Positions 33,701 to 39,338 of a stretch of 64,000 nt of DNA are shown here, one piece after another. The notes beneath the pieces are model-generated. The model was given only the letters and a program-made list of their open reading frames with translations, did no database searches and had not been told where the DNA came from. Source of the stretch: Aricia agestis. Taxonomy: Eukaryota > Arthropoda > Insecta > Lepidoptera > Lycaenidae. The stretch is taken from positions 27,496,001-27,560,000 of the forward strand of contig NC_056428.1 of assembly GCF_905147365.1 (NCBI RefSeq), read 5' to 3'. The position numbers and the translations under genes were made by a program. The number at the start of each line of letters is the position of its first letter. Position 1 is the first letter of the stretch.

Positions 33701-35544
33701 GGGATTAATATTCTGCACTATAACCAACACAAGTTTAAAAAGTATGAAATAAAATTAAATTAAGAAATTTAAAAAACCACCGCCAAACAACTTTAAAAAG
33801 TAATGAAATAATATTTACTGCCTTCAAGTTCAAATAATCCCTAACTTGTGTAAAGTAATATTTTAGTCCATAATTATTGTTGTCACGGTGTATCGGGGGA
33901 CCGCTAATGTAGATGTTTGATTTCACATAACAAGTTTAAGGATCAATTCACAGCGAACTGAATCGAGATAATCAGCGACTTGGCGGTTGTAGGTTGTAGT
34001 TTACTTGGCGGTCCCCCGACACACCGTGACAACAATAATTATGGACTAAAATATTACTTTACACAAGTTAGGAATTATTTGAACTTGAAGGCAGTAAATA
34101 TTATTTCATTACTTTTTAAAGTTGTTTGGCGGGGGTTTTTTAAATTTCTTAATTTAATTTTATTGTATGTTCAACGATAACTCAGCCGTTTGAGCCGTGA
34201 TCCGATTTTCAAAATTCTTTTTGTGTTGTATAGGGTTTAACTCGAATTTGGTACCATGTTCACAAAAGTGATGATCTGATGATGGGATCCTGAAGGAATC
34301 GAGGGGACTCCTTGAAATTTGTATGGAAACATAGTGATTTCAATTTTTTCTGAAGCATTCGAGGTAAATGCTACCAAAAAATAAGATTTCGCACCAGGTT
34401 ATACCCTGGACCCGAAGGTACCCATTAGAACTTTTGAATCCTTATAAATACAGATTCGAGGACTTCGGCGTTGTTTAAATAACTGAAAGCATAAGCCAAC
34501 ACATCAATTTATTTGATCATCATCATCAAAATCATAATTATGCCATGGGTCATCACATTACCAATTATTGATGCTTTTCGTAATATTTTGCATCGAAGCA
34601 GATGTTTTTGATGTTGTTTGTGGGCCGATTTTCAAAATTCTTGTGTTGTTGTTATAGGGGAATCCTTGAAATTTATCAAAAGACTCATAGTGGTTAAAAT
34701 GTTGTTTCTAGTAACCTAAACAATTGTTACGAATAAGAGAAAGTTCATACGAAGGTGTCCTTTGGTCCAAAGACACTGAACAGAACTCCTGAACCTTTAA
34801 AGATAAAAGTTTTTAAATTGCAGCATCGCTTAGATAACTGCAAGCATTTACCACAATTTCGCTTACAGTAACATAATGTGAATAGTTAACATTCGTAGTG
34901 ATTATTTACGCATAAAGCCTTATCTTGTAGATAACTAAAAAGAGTGAAATTATTATTTTTAACAAAAAAATTAAAACCGACTTCCAAGGTAAAAACAATA
35001 ATAATATGAACTAAAAAGTATTAAACAACTCTTACTCTATAATAGTGCCTTTTTCAGAATTCGTCTAAATCTCAACTATTTCTGTACTTACATACCACAG
35101 TCTTCATTAAGTACTTTGAAATCGGTACCAGTCCCAAAAGCTTCAGATATTCTGAAATTGACTGAACTAACGATAAAATTAGCTGGTACCTACTTCAAAG
35201 TAATGAAGACTGTAGTATGTACAGTAATAGTTGAGATTTAGACGAATTCTGAAAAAGGCACTATAATAGAGTTGTTTAATACTTTTTAGTTCATATTGTT
35301 ATTGTTTTTACCTTGGAAGCGGTTTTAATTTTTTTGTTAAAAATAATAATCAATAAACACTTTTACTTTATAGGTGCAAGACATGAGCTGCCTCAACAAG
35401 ATGACCAGCTCGAACTTGGCCGTTGTGTTCGGACCGAACCTGTCTTGGCCACCTAACGGCATGATGTCCCTGCAAGCCATCGCTCCAATCAACGCGTTCA
35501 CAGATTACATTCTCGAGCACCAAGAGTCAATCTTCATTATCTAA
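4946..35544 (+). CDS. RhoGAP68F: RhoGAP68F / ARHGAP1 orthologue (BCH + RhoGAP), 5' incomplete
   Basis: Seven exons (4946-5064, 10825-10982, 17839-18156, 23673-23905, 30929-31129, 32342-32448, 35374-35544) join in phase to 434 visible residues and a stop. The order is an acidic N-terminal segment, a BCH/CRAL-TRIO (Sec14-like) domain (about residues 40-200), a linker ending QQFGVSLQ, then RhoGAP (about 230-430). RhoGAP hallmarks are GIFRRS with the arginine finger at visible residue 284, LLKTFLRDLEEPL, and NLAVVFGPNL. The family stimulates GTP hydrolysis on Rho/Cdc42 GTPases, and the BCH domain binds GTPases and membranes; in flies it is linked to epithelial morphogenesis. Human ARHGAP1 has 439 residues, so only a short N-terminus should be missing. 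The first visible exon begins with two bases of a split codon, so an upstream exon must exist; I could not place it in 1-4945 and it may lie outside. The introns are full of mobile elements. Orthology is inferred from remembered family sequence, not from an alignment. Confidence 0.93.
5260..5549. mobile_element. Inverted-repeat element (MITE), family A, copy 1
   Basis: It starts TTAGGGCCAATTTATACTAG, followed by CGCAGAGTCGAAGCGC, and ends with the complement (GCTAGTATAAATTGACCC). The interior is rich in GCGCGC-type sequence. Copies lie at 5550-9023 and 43562-43766. Confidence 0.75.
5868..7278 (-). pseudogene. LINE RNase H and CCHC region, interrupted by an A-rich insertion
   Basis: RNase H motifs are WFTEGS, AEVFAI, IFIFSDS and WVPGHSNVPGNETADELARL; a C-terminal zinc knuckle follows. 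A poly(A)-tailed insertion at 6685-6758 and a frameshift separate the first motif from the others. Confidence 0.8.
6671..6772 (+). mobile_element. Small poly(A)-tailed insertion with 14-bp target duplication
   Basis: AACACTGTCGCAAA occurs at 6671-6684 and 6759-6772. Between them are about 25 bp of unrelated sequence ending GTTAGGGGGACG and an A run of about 50. This is the signature of target-primed retrotransposition of a severely 5'-truncated transcript into the older LINE. Confidence 0.8.
7300..8844 (-). pseudogene. LINE reverse transcriptase region, frameshifted
   Basis: Conceptual pieces are 8844-8155 (NVPWWSGTLARLRKETRALF, then SFKPYKTGGEDNIFPALLQQ), 8177-7833 (RT core to AFDN), then YADD near 7655 and 7599-7294 (thumb, KYLGVILDKGLTW). 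The breaks lie near 8165, 7830-7740 and 7620. This is the degraded polymerase of the LINE. Confidence 0.8.
9093..9111 (+). repeat. G19 homopolymer
   Basis: An uninterrupted run of 19 G within RhoGAP68F intron sequence. Its length may be unreliable. Confidence 0.8.
9217..9415. mobile_element. MITE with AAGGGCTTATTCCACCTTAC termini
   Basis: TAAGGGCTTATTCCACCTTA at the left is mirrored by TAAGGTGGAATAAGTCCTTT at the right. The element is about 200 bp and has no coding capacity. Confidence 0.7.
9416..10824 (+). other. Intron sequence with MITE-like fragments
   Basis: Mostly unremarkable AT-rich sequence. Near 10505-10730 there are fragments around GGCCGCACTCAAAGAGATTT and TAATCATTAAATGTGA that also occur near 17075-17170, indicating a dispersed short repeat. 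No coding exon was recognised before 10825. Confidence 0.4.
10825..10982 (+). CDS. RhoGAP68F: RhoGAP68F exon: start of BCH/CRAL-TRIO domain
   Basis: The acceptor GCGTCCAG and the donor at 10983 (GTATTT) bound 52 codons plus two bases. The peptide begins IAVKSLDYDHFAEL and contains GDDEIGRRIIIVSACRLPP, matching the first strand of the CRAL-TRIO_2/BCH fold in p50RhoGAP proteins. The final AG joins C of the next exon to make Ser. Confidence 0.9.
11709..11789. repeat. 81-bp hairpin
   Basis: CTCCGAACTCGCACTTAA and its complement form a nearly perfect stem, extended by GAGAGCAGAAAATG against CATTTTCTACTCTC. It is probably a very short MITE; a small hairpin RNA cannot be excluded. Confidence 0.65.
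11940..12295. repeat. Palindromic dispersed repeat
   Basis: CTTTAGAGTTTAAAATTTAGGGTGTG with GCTGAAAGAGC at the left is mirrored by GCTCTTTCAGCGCCGCTACT and CACCCTAAATTATTATGGC at the right. Related pieces occur at 14775-14870, 15445-15510 and 43085-43185. Confidence 0.5.
12346..12499. mobile_element. 154-bp MITE
   Basis: ACTAAGGGCCTGTTTCACCA at the left and TGGTGAAACAGGCCCTTAGT at the right are perfect inverted termini. The interior is also partly self-complementary (AATAGGCTAT). Confidence 0.85.
12689..13517. mobile_element. MITE with GGTTGGGTTGCACCA termini
   Basis: TAAGGTTGGGTTGCACCAGA at the left pairs with TTGGTGCAATCCAACCTAA at the right. Sub-terminal TTAAAGTTAAAGTTA motifs occur at both ends. 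A fragment of the same family is at 28755-28830. Confidence 0.65.
13660..13823. mobile_element. MITE family B, copy 1
   Basis: CTCGGTGAAACATGGCGGTA at the left and ACCGCTATCGCCATGTTTCG at the right are inverted termini. The second copy is at 32665-32863. Confidence 0.75.
14877..15130 (+). repeat. Dispersed repeat with an internal 80-bp tandem duplication
   Basis: It starts ACTAGCTATTTGACCGAGCT and carries CGCCCCCGAAACCCCCTATT. 14926-15005 and 15006-15085 are tandem copies that differ at one visible base. Related copies are at 38262-38345 (+) and 40815-40975 (-). Confidence 0.75.
15516..15680 (+). repeat. Dispersed repeat family C, partial copy
   Basis: AAATAAGGGACAAACGAGCAAACGGGTCACCTGATGGAAAG-type sequence, shared with 26193-26480 and 29632-29968, ends in a GGGAAGAGGGAAGG-rich stretch. 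Confidence 0.6.
15681..17838 (+). other. Intron sequence, AT-rich with small hairpins
   Basis: No exon is recognisable. Small stems occur at 16815-16885 (ACATCTATAATG with its complement) and 16912-16947 (GACTTCTATACTA with its complement). A short repeat shared with 10505-10730 lies at 17075-17170. Confidence 0.4.
17839..18156 (+). CDS. RhoGAP68F: RhoGAP68F exon: core of BCH/CRAL-TRIO domain
   Basis: The acceptor CTTTCCAG and the donor GTAAGT (18157) bound 318 nt. The peptide includes DYSVVYFHCGLSS, FDRKYKKNLKALYLVHPT and FGRKMMYVNYLHEL, which are diagnostic of the BCH domain of ARHGAP1-type proteins. The exon ends with GA, completed by A of the next exon to Glu. Reading through the donor gives a spurious stop at once, which supports the splice. 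Confidence 0.95.
19204..21160 (-). pseudogene. R1-clade LINE ORF2 remnant (RT and CCHC, no endonuclease)
   Basis: It begins inside the pre-RT segment (RRRYLRYRRRR, DPWGRPYKWVRQKL), then RT (AYRPIVLIDEICK, AQFGFRSRRSTMDA, VVSLDISNAFNTLPW, GVPQGSGLGP, YADD), thumb, and the knuckle CHHCDDERDTAAHTLTAC. Frameshifts near 20515 and 19840 split it, and no AP-endonuclease motifs are present. Confidence 0.85.
21160..22321 (-). pseudogene. R1-clade LINE ORF1 (gag-like), frameshifted and 3'-truncated
   Basis: It begins MAELFHHFLSSSELENS and includes KRGRGRPPITGKYVGL, a long heptad-like helix (ETKALAAENTRLSTELEVMK) and a Lys/Ala-rich segment. A frameshift near 21680 moves the frame into EGLEARLLPEP and TASPSWTEVVKRGK. 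The zinc knuckles expected at the C-terminus of R1-clade ORF1 are not present; the frame ends near VVIDKAKTP at the deletion point. Confidence 0.75.
22421..23120. repeat. Inner part of the palindromic host element
   Basis: CAAGTGCGAATTGGATTCGC and TATAGAGCAAAAATAG belong to the common CAAGTGCGAGTCGGACTCGC repeat family. A stem pairs CCCGCGTTCCATTTAGCG with its complement near 22870. No gene is visible. Confidence 0.5.
23673..23905 (+). CDS. RhoGAP68F: RhoGAP68F exon: linker and start of RhoGAP domain
   Basis: The acceptor is TATTTTTTTAG and the donor is GTAACT at 23906. The exon encodes a Gln/Lys-rich linker, then QQFGVSLQFIKEHNP and PPVVRQCVEFLSQPEG, the first helices of the RhoGAP domain. 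The proline-rich element between BCH and GAP in mammalian p50RhoGAP is represented here only by a short PPPTQQ. The final G joins CT to give Ala. Confidence 0.93.
23960..24078. repeat. Palindromic repeat after the fourth RhoGAP68F exon
   Basis: GGAATAATGTAAACGGGCAC at the left pairs with GTGCCCGTTTACACTATTCC at the right, with weaker outer pairing (CCAGTGATCG). It starts about 55 bp inside the intron. Confidence 0.65.
24746..25294. mobile_element. Non-autonomous hAT-type element, 549 bp
   Basis: The termini TAGAGATGTGCCGA and TCGGAACATCTCTA are inverted and flanked on both sides by ATAATAAT, an 8-bp duplication typical of hAT elements. Both sub-terminal regions carry many copies of CCGACTAGTCGG-like motifs, as expected for transposase-binding sites. 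No transposase is encoded. Confidence 0.75.
25700..26153 (+). repeat. Dispersed repeat family D, copy 1
   Basis: It starts GGCCACGTGCGAGTCGGACT, includes AGAGCAAAAATAGGCTAAAA, and ends CCTTTGGGTACGGAACCCTA after a CAGACAGACGGACAGAC run. Other copies are at 27215-27640 (+) and 52308-52697 (-). Confidence 0.7.
26193..26480 (+). repeat. Dispersed repeat family C, copy in + orientation
   Basis: It runs from AAATAAGGGGGCAAACGAGC through a GGGAATAGGGTAGGG-rich middle to CGTGCTGAAGCATGGCTCCC. The inverse-orientation copy is at 29632-29968. Confidence 0.7.
26483..26630 (+). repeat. 74-bp tandem duplication
   Basis: 26483-26556 and 26557-26630 both begin TAATTAAAATACGAT and end TTTGTTTAC plus six bases; they differ at about three visible positions, so the duplication is recent. 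Confidence 0.85.
26715..26800 (+). repeat. Fragment of MITE family E
   Basis: GGGGCCGTCCATAAAGTATG and GATCGACGAAGTGTGACATG match the terminus of the elements at 31335-31605 and 53269-53553. Confidence 0.6.
27215..27640 (+). repeat. Dispersed repeat family D, copy 2
   Basis: It starts GGCCAAGTGCGAGTCGGACT and ends near 27635 with CCTTTGGGCAGGAAAACCTA after ACGGACAGACAGCGAAG. Confidence 0.65.
28297..28650. repeat. Long inverted repeat, arms about 105 bp
   Basis: 28297-28400 (CAAGCCAAGCCTTCAACTTA to GGCTTGGCAATGAG) and 28543-28650 are inverted copies with very few differences, separated by about 140 bp. No coding capacity; a foldback element is likely. Confidence 0.75.
28857..28974. repeat. 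GC-rich hairpin
   Basis: The core stem CCCGCATGACAGAAAAAACA pairs with TGTTTTTTCTGTCATGCGGG; the outer stem GCGCGCGGATATGGTC pairs with GACCATCCGCGCGC. It resembles a MITE. Confidence 0.7.
29240..30627 (+). repeat. Dispersed repeat, copy 2 (about 1.4 kb)
   Basis: The head is ACTAGCGACCGGCCCCGGCT then TCGCACGGGT, and the tail is ACCTCTTTATAATATTAGTA, preceded by an AAACAAACAAACAAAC run. Its 3' third matches 1918-2452. A family C repeat is inserted at 29632-29968. Confidence 0.65.
29632..29968 (-). repeat. Dispersed repeat family C nested in the 1.4-kb repeat
   Basis: It runs from CGTGGGAGAGCCATGCTTCG through a CCCTACCCTATTCCCTTCCC-rich middle to GCTTGCCCCCTTATTTCATA and an A run. It is the inverse of 26193-26480. 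Confidence 0.65.
30929..31129 (+). CDS. RhoGAP68F: RhoGAP68F exon: catalytic RhoGAP core with arginine finger
   Basis: The acceptor is TTGTACAG and the donor is GTAAGT at 31130. The exon encodes LGTEGIFRRSANISVIKEL, in which the first Arg of FRRS is the arginine finger, and LLKTFLRDLEEPLMTFDLY, which carries the conserved Lys and Arg of the GTPase interface. No catalytic residue appears lost, so the GAP is predicted to be active. Confidence 0.95.
31335..31605. mobile_element. MITE family E, copy 1
   Basis: GGTATCCATAAAGTATTTCA at the left is mirrored by GTGATGTACTTTATGGATGG at the right. The interior contains GTCGACGAAGTGTGA and GTGACGTCACACTAGGGAGG. It lies 205 bp after the fifth visible RhoGAP68F exon. 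Confidence 0.75.
32342..32448 (+). CDS. RhoGAP68F: RhoGAP68F exon: RhoGAP middle helices
   Basis: A short exon of 107 nt between the acceptor GGTTTTTTAG and the donor GTAAAT. It encodes KILILERLPLDNYKLLKYII followed by QFLWE, the typical RhoGAP stretch. It starts by completing Ser with the preceding T and ends in phase 0. Confidence 0.92.
32665..32863. mobile_element. MITE family B, copy 2
   Basis: ATACTGTACTCGGCGAAACA and GGCGGTAGCGGTCATTGACT at the left are mirrored at the right. Arms are about 90 bp; the whole element folds back. Confidence 0.8.
33030..33240 (+). repeat. Dispersed repeat with GACTTCCAAAA and CTGTCTGTCTG blocks
   Basis: ACCGACTTCCAAAAATGAGG and GTTATACGTTCGGCTGT also occur near 1230-1275. 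An AACCCCCGACAAAAAAGAGG block and a GTCTGT-rich tract follow. Such blocks are typical of dispersed moth repeats. Confidence 0.55.
33748..34163. repeat. Foldback element, arms about 157 bp
   Basis: 33748-33905 and 34008-34163 are inverted copies with only a few differences (GGCGGTCCCCCGACACACCG against CGGTGTATCGGGGGACCGC). The loop is about 100 bp. Open frames on either arm are mirror images and not genes. Confidence 0.85.
34951..35350. repeat. Long inverted repeat abutting the last RhoGAP68F exon
   Basis: The arms 34951-35112 and about 35195-35350 are near-perfect inverted copies (AAAACCGACTTCCAAGGTAA against TTACCTTGGAAGCGGTTTT). The outer ends contain the GACTTCCAA motif of the dispersed repeats. 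The right arm ends 23 bp before the exon at 35374. Confidence 0.85.
35374..35544 (+). CDS. RhoGAP68F: RhoGAP68F terminal coding exon
   Basis: The acceptor TTTACTTTATAG is followed by 57 codons including TAA. The peptide contains NKMTSSNLAVVFGPNLSWP, the conserved C-terminal RhoGAP motif, and ends ESIFII. The intron immediately upstream contains a long inverted repeat whose right arm ends about 23 bp before the exon. Confidence 0.94.
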   Translation: MQDMSCLNKMTSSNLAVVFGPNLSWPPNGMMSLQAIAPINAFTDYILEHQESIFII

Positions 35545-36040
35545 AAATGAAAAAGAGCTTATTAAAAATGAAACTGTCAAAAATCTTCATTCCAAGCTGT
35601 TAAAAAATCAATTTGTTCTTAATCAGCTTCTGATATTATAGTATTTTGCCATTTATTCTTCTGTGTCTAGTGTCTTATGTTAATACCCACAGTACTAAAT
35701 TCTCTCTCTCTTCTCACCTATTATTCATTTCTTATTAATTTTCACATCCTAGTCTCTATAAAAGAAATCTAAATGTGGTCAATTCCCGAGAAATATTTTA
35801 TGCATCTTAGTTTCATAGAATATTACTCGTAAGAATTGTAATGACTAATGAATTATGGAATATGTATGTTCATGAAATTATATGCCAAATAAATTAAATA
35901 GGAAAATAGATTTTCCTGTGTCGTAGTTCAAATATAAAATGTATGGTAGAAATGTATTAGTTGTAACTTGTAAGTATAGTCCTTAAGTTAGTCACTATGA
36001 AAGTATAATATAAGTTTTATTGTTTATATTCTGAGATCTA
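35545..36040 (+). other. RhoGAP68F 3' UTR (probable)
   Basis: AT-rich, non-repetitive sequence follows the stop. A candidate poly(A) signal AATAAA lies at 35888-35893, which would give a 3' UTR of about 360 nt. The exact end cannot be seen from sequence. Confidence 0.5.
35888..35893 (+). terminator. Candidate poly(A) signal for RhoGAP68F
   Basis: A canonical AATAAA hexamer about 345 nt after the RhoGAP68F stop, and the only canonical one I noticed in the first 500 nt downstream. Confidence 0.5.
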
Positions 36041-36256
36041 ATATAATATTATTTCCTGACGTTTTAAAAGAACTAATATATTATAAATTGTATGTCTATC
36101 TATTTGAAAAAACATTTTAATATTATGAGGTTCTTCTGATAGTCTGTTTTTCGCACAATCTATATTTTTAATTAAGTTTTTACGACCCTTAGCTAAGTTG
36201 TTTTTTAAGTGACATAATCTCATTTTCATAACAAAAGCATGAGTTTGTTTGAAATA

Positions 36257-37787
36257 CAGTAATACCCTGCTTAACGCGAGGGATACGTTCCGGAAAAAAT
36301 CGCGTTACGGCGAGCACTTACCTACCTCAATTCCAAAACGATAACCTTGCACACAACCGAAGTCGTGTACGCATCGCAATAAGATTCATTTTAGCTTAGT
36401 ATAACATTGTAGTTTCGAGGGGCGGATCTTCTCTATGTAATTTTTCATGTTGTTTTTAGGGTTCCGTAGTCAACACGGAACCCTTATAGTTTCGGCCTGT
36501 CCGTTCGTCTGTCTGTCCGTAGTTTTACTTAGAGACTAGGACCTACAATGTTGTAATTCGGCATGAACGCAGATATATTAATGATGCCGTCAAAATGTTA
36601 TATAAAATCTTTGAAAAATATTTTTTTATGGTACCGTACCTGCCCTACACATCAAGCGGGGATGATTTTTTTTTCGCGTCCAACCTACCGTATGGTCGTT
36701 GGATAGATTTTTTAAAAGTATTACGAGAAATGTGTTTTGTGTTTGTTTGTTGTGTGTCTAAATGTTTAAATATTTTGTAGTAAATTTTTGTGCAGGAACC
36801 TAGGTAATTACTATTTTAAGCTGAAAAATAAGTCAAACATGTTAAATATTTTCGTATGAGAAAATGATTTTGGTATTACGTATGTATGCGAATTTCGATG
36901 GCACCCGGCCTCTTAATATTTATATTTCGATGATAAAAGATTTTTGTCGGAGGTGAGTTTGTAAATTAATCGTTTTATTTAAATGTTTATGATTGAAACC
37001 CTTTTAAATATTGTGCTTTATATCTCACATTTTTTACATTTCGTTATTATATTGGAACTAGGTAAACCGGGAGTCAATAAATAACAAGATGGGGTTTGTC
37101 CTCGCCTTAACTGAAATTCGCAAAGGGGGCAAAGAAGGTCCCGTTTTTTGGTTTTTTGCTTACTCATCAAAAACGGTGCATCGTACGAAATTTTCGTCTA
37201 CTACATAATAAAAGCTAATTAAATTTTCTACAACTTTGTCCTTTACACTTTGTATCTATCTCCATTCTCCAATCATTGTCTCGCTATGAGCTTCTAAAAT
37301 TGGCCGAGTGTGTTTTTTAGGGTTTCGTACCCATCTGTCCATCTGTCTGTCCGTCTGTCTGTCCGTCTGTCTATCCTTCTGTCTGTCCGTCTGTCTGTTT
37401 CCGGCTATAACTCAAGAACGATAATAGCTAGCAGATGGACAGACAGACAGTCAGTAAGACGGACAGACATCAAAGTTTCAGTAATAGGGTCCCGTTTTTA
37501 CCCTTTGGGTACAAAACCCTAAAAAACACATTTTTGAAAATCGGCCAATTTTAGAAGCTCGTGGCAATGATTGGAGATAGGTACAAAGTGTAAAGGAAAA
37601 AGTTGTAGATAATTTAATTAGCTTTTATCATGTAGTAGAAGAGAATTTCGTACGAAGCACCGTTTTTGATGAGTATGCAAAAAAGCAAAATTCTTTGACC
37701 CCCTACTAGGCTAGCTTTACTTTAACGCGAAATTTAAAATTCGCGTTAAAGTAAAGCCTAAAGGTTGCGTAAAGCGGGGTATTACTG
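36257..37787. mobile_element. pogo/Tigger-like DNA transposon, non-autonomous
   Basis: The termini CAGTAATACCCTGCTTAACG and GCGTAAAGCGGGGTATTACTG are inverted and flanked by TA on both sides. The CAGT start and the GCGAGGGATACGTTCCGG sub-terminus resemble pogo/Tigger elements. No DDE transposase is readable. The interior holds another inverted pair (37135-37330 and 37495-37700), a family D fragment, and a GTAAAG-type hairpin at 37713-37757. Confidence 0.7.
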
Positions 37788-38750
37788 TACATACCTTCAT
37801 GAAAATTAATAGGTGCAAAAATATAGTGCTGCTTCAAAATATTAGCACGTGTCGATGCTTGTTTTTTTATGGGAATTACGTCATAATCACGGACGTAAAA
37901 AAAGTACGGACGTAACCTTCTCTAATCACGAGTGAAGCCTAGTTATGGCCGCCCGTGTAGGACGTGTGCGTGATATGAGGGTTGCCATATAAATCATAAA
38001 TTTGTAAAATTTCCTACTTTTTTTTGTAAACTCAGACAAGTTAAATGTTATTTTTTATACTTAAACAATTTTTTATGTTTTTTCGCTTCAGAAATGTAAG
38101 CGGTTGTTAAAGATGTCATAATGAAAATATTATTTTTATGACACTATAGATAGAAAAAAAACACATATTACGTACAGAGAATTATATTATTTTCATAACA
38201 TTATTAGTAATAATGATTATGTACAAACATTTACAATAATAAGTTTTTTACAATAATTAAAGTATTCGATAAAATACGAATAAAATGACATTTTCTAAAA
38301 ATAATTCCTAGCTAGACAGATTTATCGCCCCCGAAACCTATATAAGAAACCTGTATACGAAAAGATATAAGATACTTAAGTCCCGTAACCCGTTTCATCA
38401 ATCAAGTAATGTTAAATAAATAATGGCTTGTTAAATTAGTTAACGGCCTGTTAGAGCTATCGAGAGTTCTACCATGCGCTAACGTCAAATCAAATCACCT
38501 AACATGGTGTTAAATTTATTCCTGGTCTAGAGGTCCATTCAATATTTTCATTCCTACTAGGTCTCAATGACGCTCGGGTGACTACACCAATAGCACCTTC
38601 CCTCCCCTACTACTGAAGGAAATCTAAGACAACAATTTTATCTATGGACGCTTCACACCACGTCAGTCTGACCCCGTGCTAAGTACCTGAAGGACTTGTG
38701 TTACGGGTACCAGACAACGGAAATATATTTAATACTGTTATACTATACAT
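37788..38750 (+). other. Intergenic DNA between RhoGAP68F and rno
   Basis: AT-rich, no gene seen. A fragment of the repeat at 14877 (TATTCGATAAAATACGAATA, ATCGCCCCCGAAACC) lies at 38262-38345. Confidence 0.4.
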
Positions 38751-38754
38751 ATAT

Positions 38755-38901
38755 TTAAGATTTTTATTATATGATACACATATTTAATACATACCCATGA
38801 CCCAGGAACTTTGAAAACTTTTTGTTCCGTCGGCAGGATTCGAACCCGCGACCCCAGGCTTGAGCCACCGACAGCCCACCCACTGAGCCACAGAGGTCGT
38901 C
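38755..38901 (-). mobile_element. tRNA-derived SINE
   Basis: On the minus strand TGGCTCAGTGG (A box) and GGTTCGAATCC (B box) are well preserved, followed by GCCGACGGAACAAAAAGTTT and the tail shared with 3838-3955. The A and B boxes are the internal RNA polymerase III promoter. Spacing and tail show it is a SINE and not a tRNA gene. Confidence 0.8.
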
Positions 38902-38938
38902 AAACAAAAATTATATCCACTTTTGTAAATTAAGAAAT

Positions 38939-39338
38939 TAATAGGGGTGTAGACTATTTTTAGGAAATATATTTATTTTACAGATGTACCATCAAGGAAG
39001 TTGATTCCTATGCAATTGACAGACCAACGTTATTTGGTCGAATACTTATGTCAAAAAATCTGTCGGCTGGGTTTGACGTAACGCAACCAAACTACTTATG
39101 TCCCCGATTTGCATAGGAATCAACTTCTCTGATAGTACATAAGTATTTTGTCACACCTAAAAATATGTATAAAAAATAAATACACTCTTATTTCAATTTA
39201 AAAAATCACTTTTTAAATATAAAAAATATTGTTAAGTTATTAAGTAAAATATGTCCATTTTCGGTAATTCTATAATACAAACTCTCAAAAAAACAATAAT
39301 TTGTATTAGATTTCGTTTACTGTCTACACCCCTATTAT
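38939..39338. mobile_element. MITE with TAATAGGGGTGTAGAC termini, carrying a nested MITE
   Basis: TTAATAGGGGTGTAGAC at the left and GTCTACACCCCTATTA at the right are inverted. A second inverted-repeat element lies inside at 38984-39140. Confidence 0.75.
38984..39140. mobile_element. Inner MITE, 157 bp
   Basis: ATGTACCATCAAGGAAGTTG and ATTCCTATGCAA at the left are mirrored by TTGCATAGGAAT and CAACTTCTCTGATAGTACAT. A related fragment occurs near 32490-32640 (GTTGATTCATAGGCA). Confidence 0.75.

Noticed and set aside
33735..34180. Two similar open frames of 63 and 66 codons on opposite strands
   Set aside because: They are the two arms of one inverted repeat, giving the same peptide by symmetry.
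38755..38901. tRNA gene
   Set aside because: A and B boxes are present, but the sequence continues into the SINE body without an acceptor stem.
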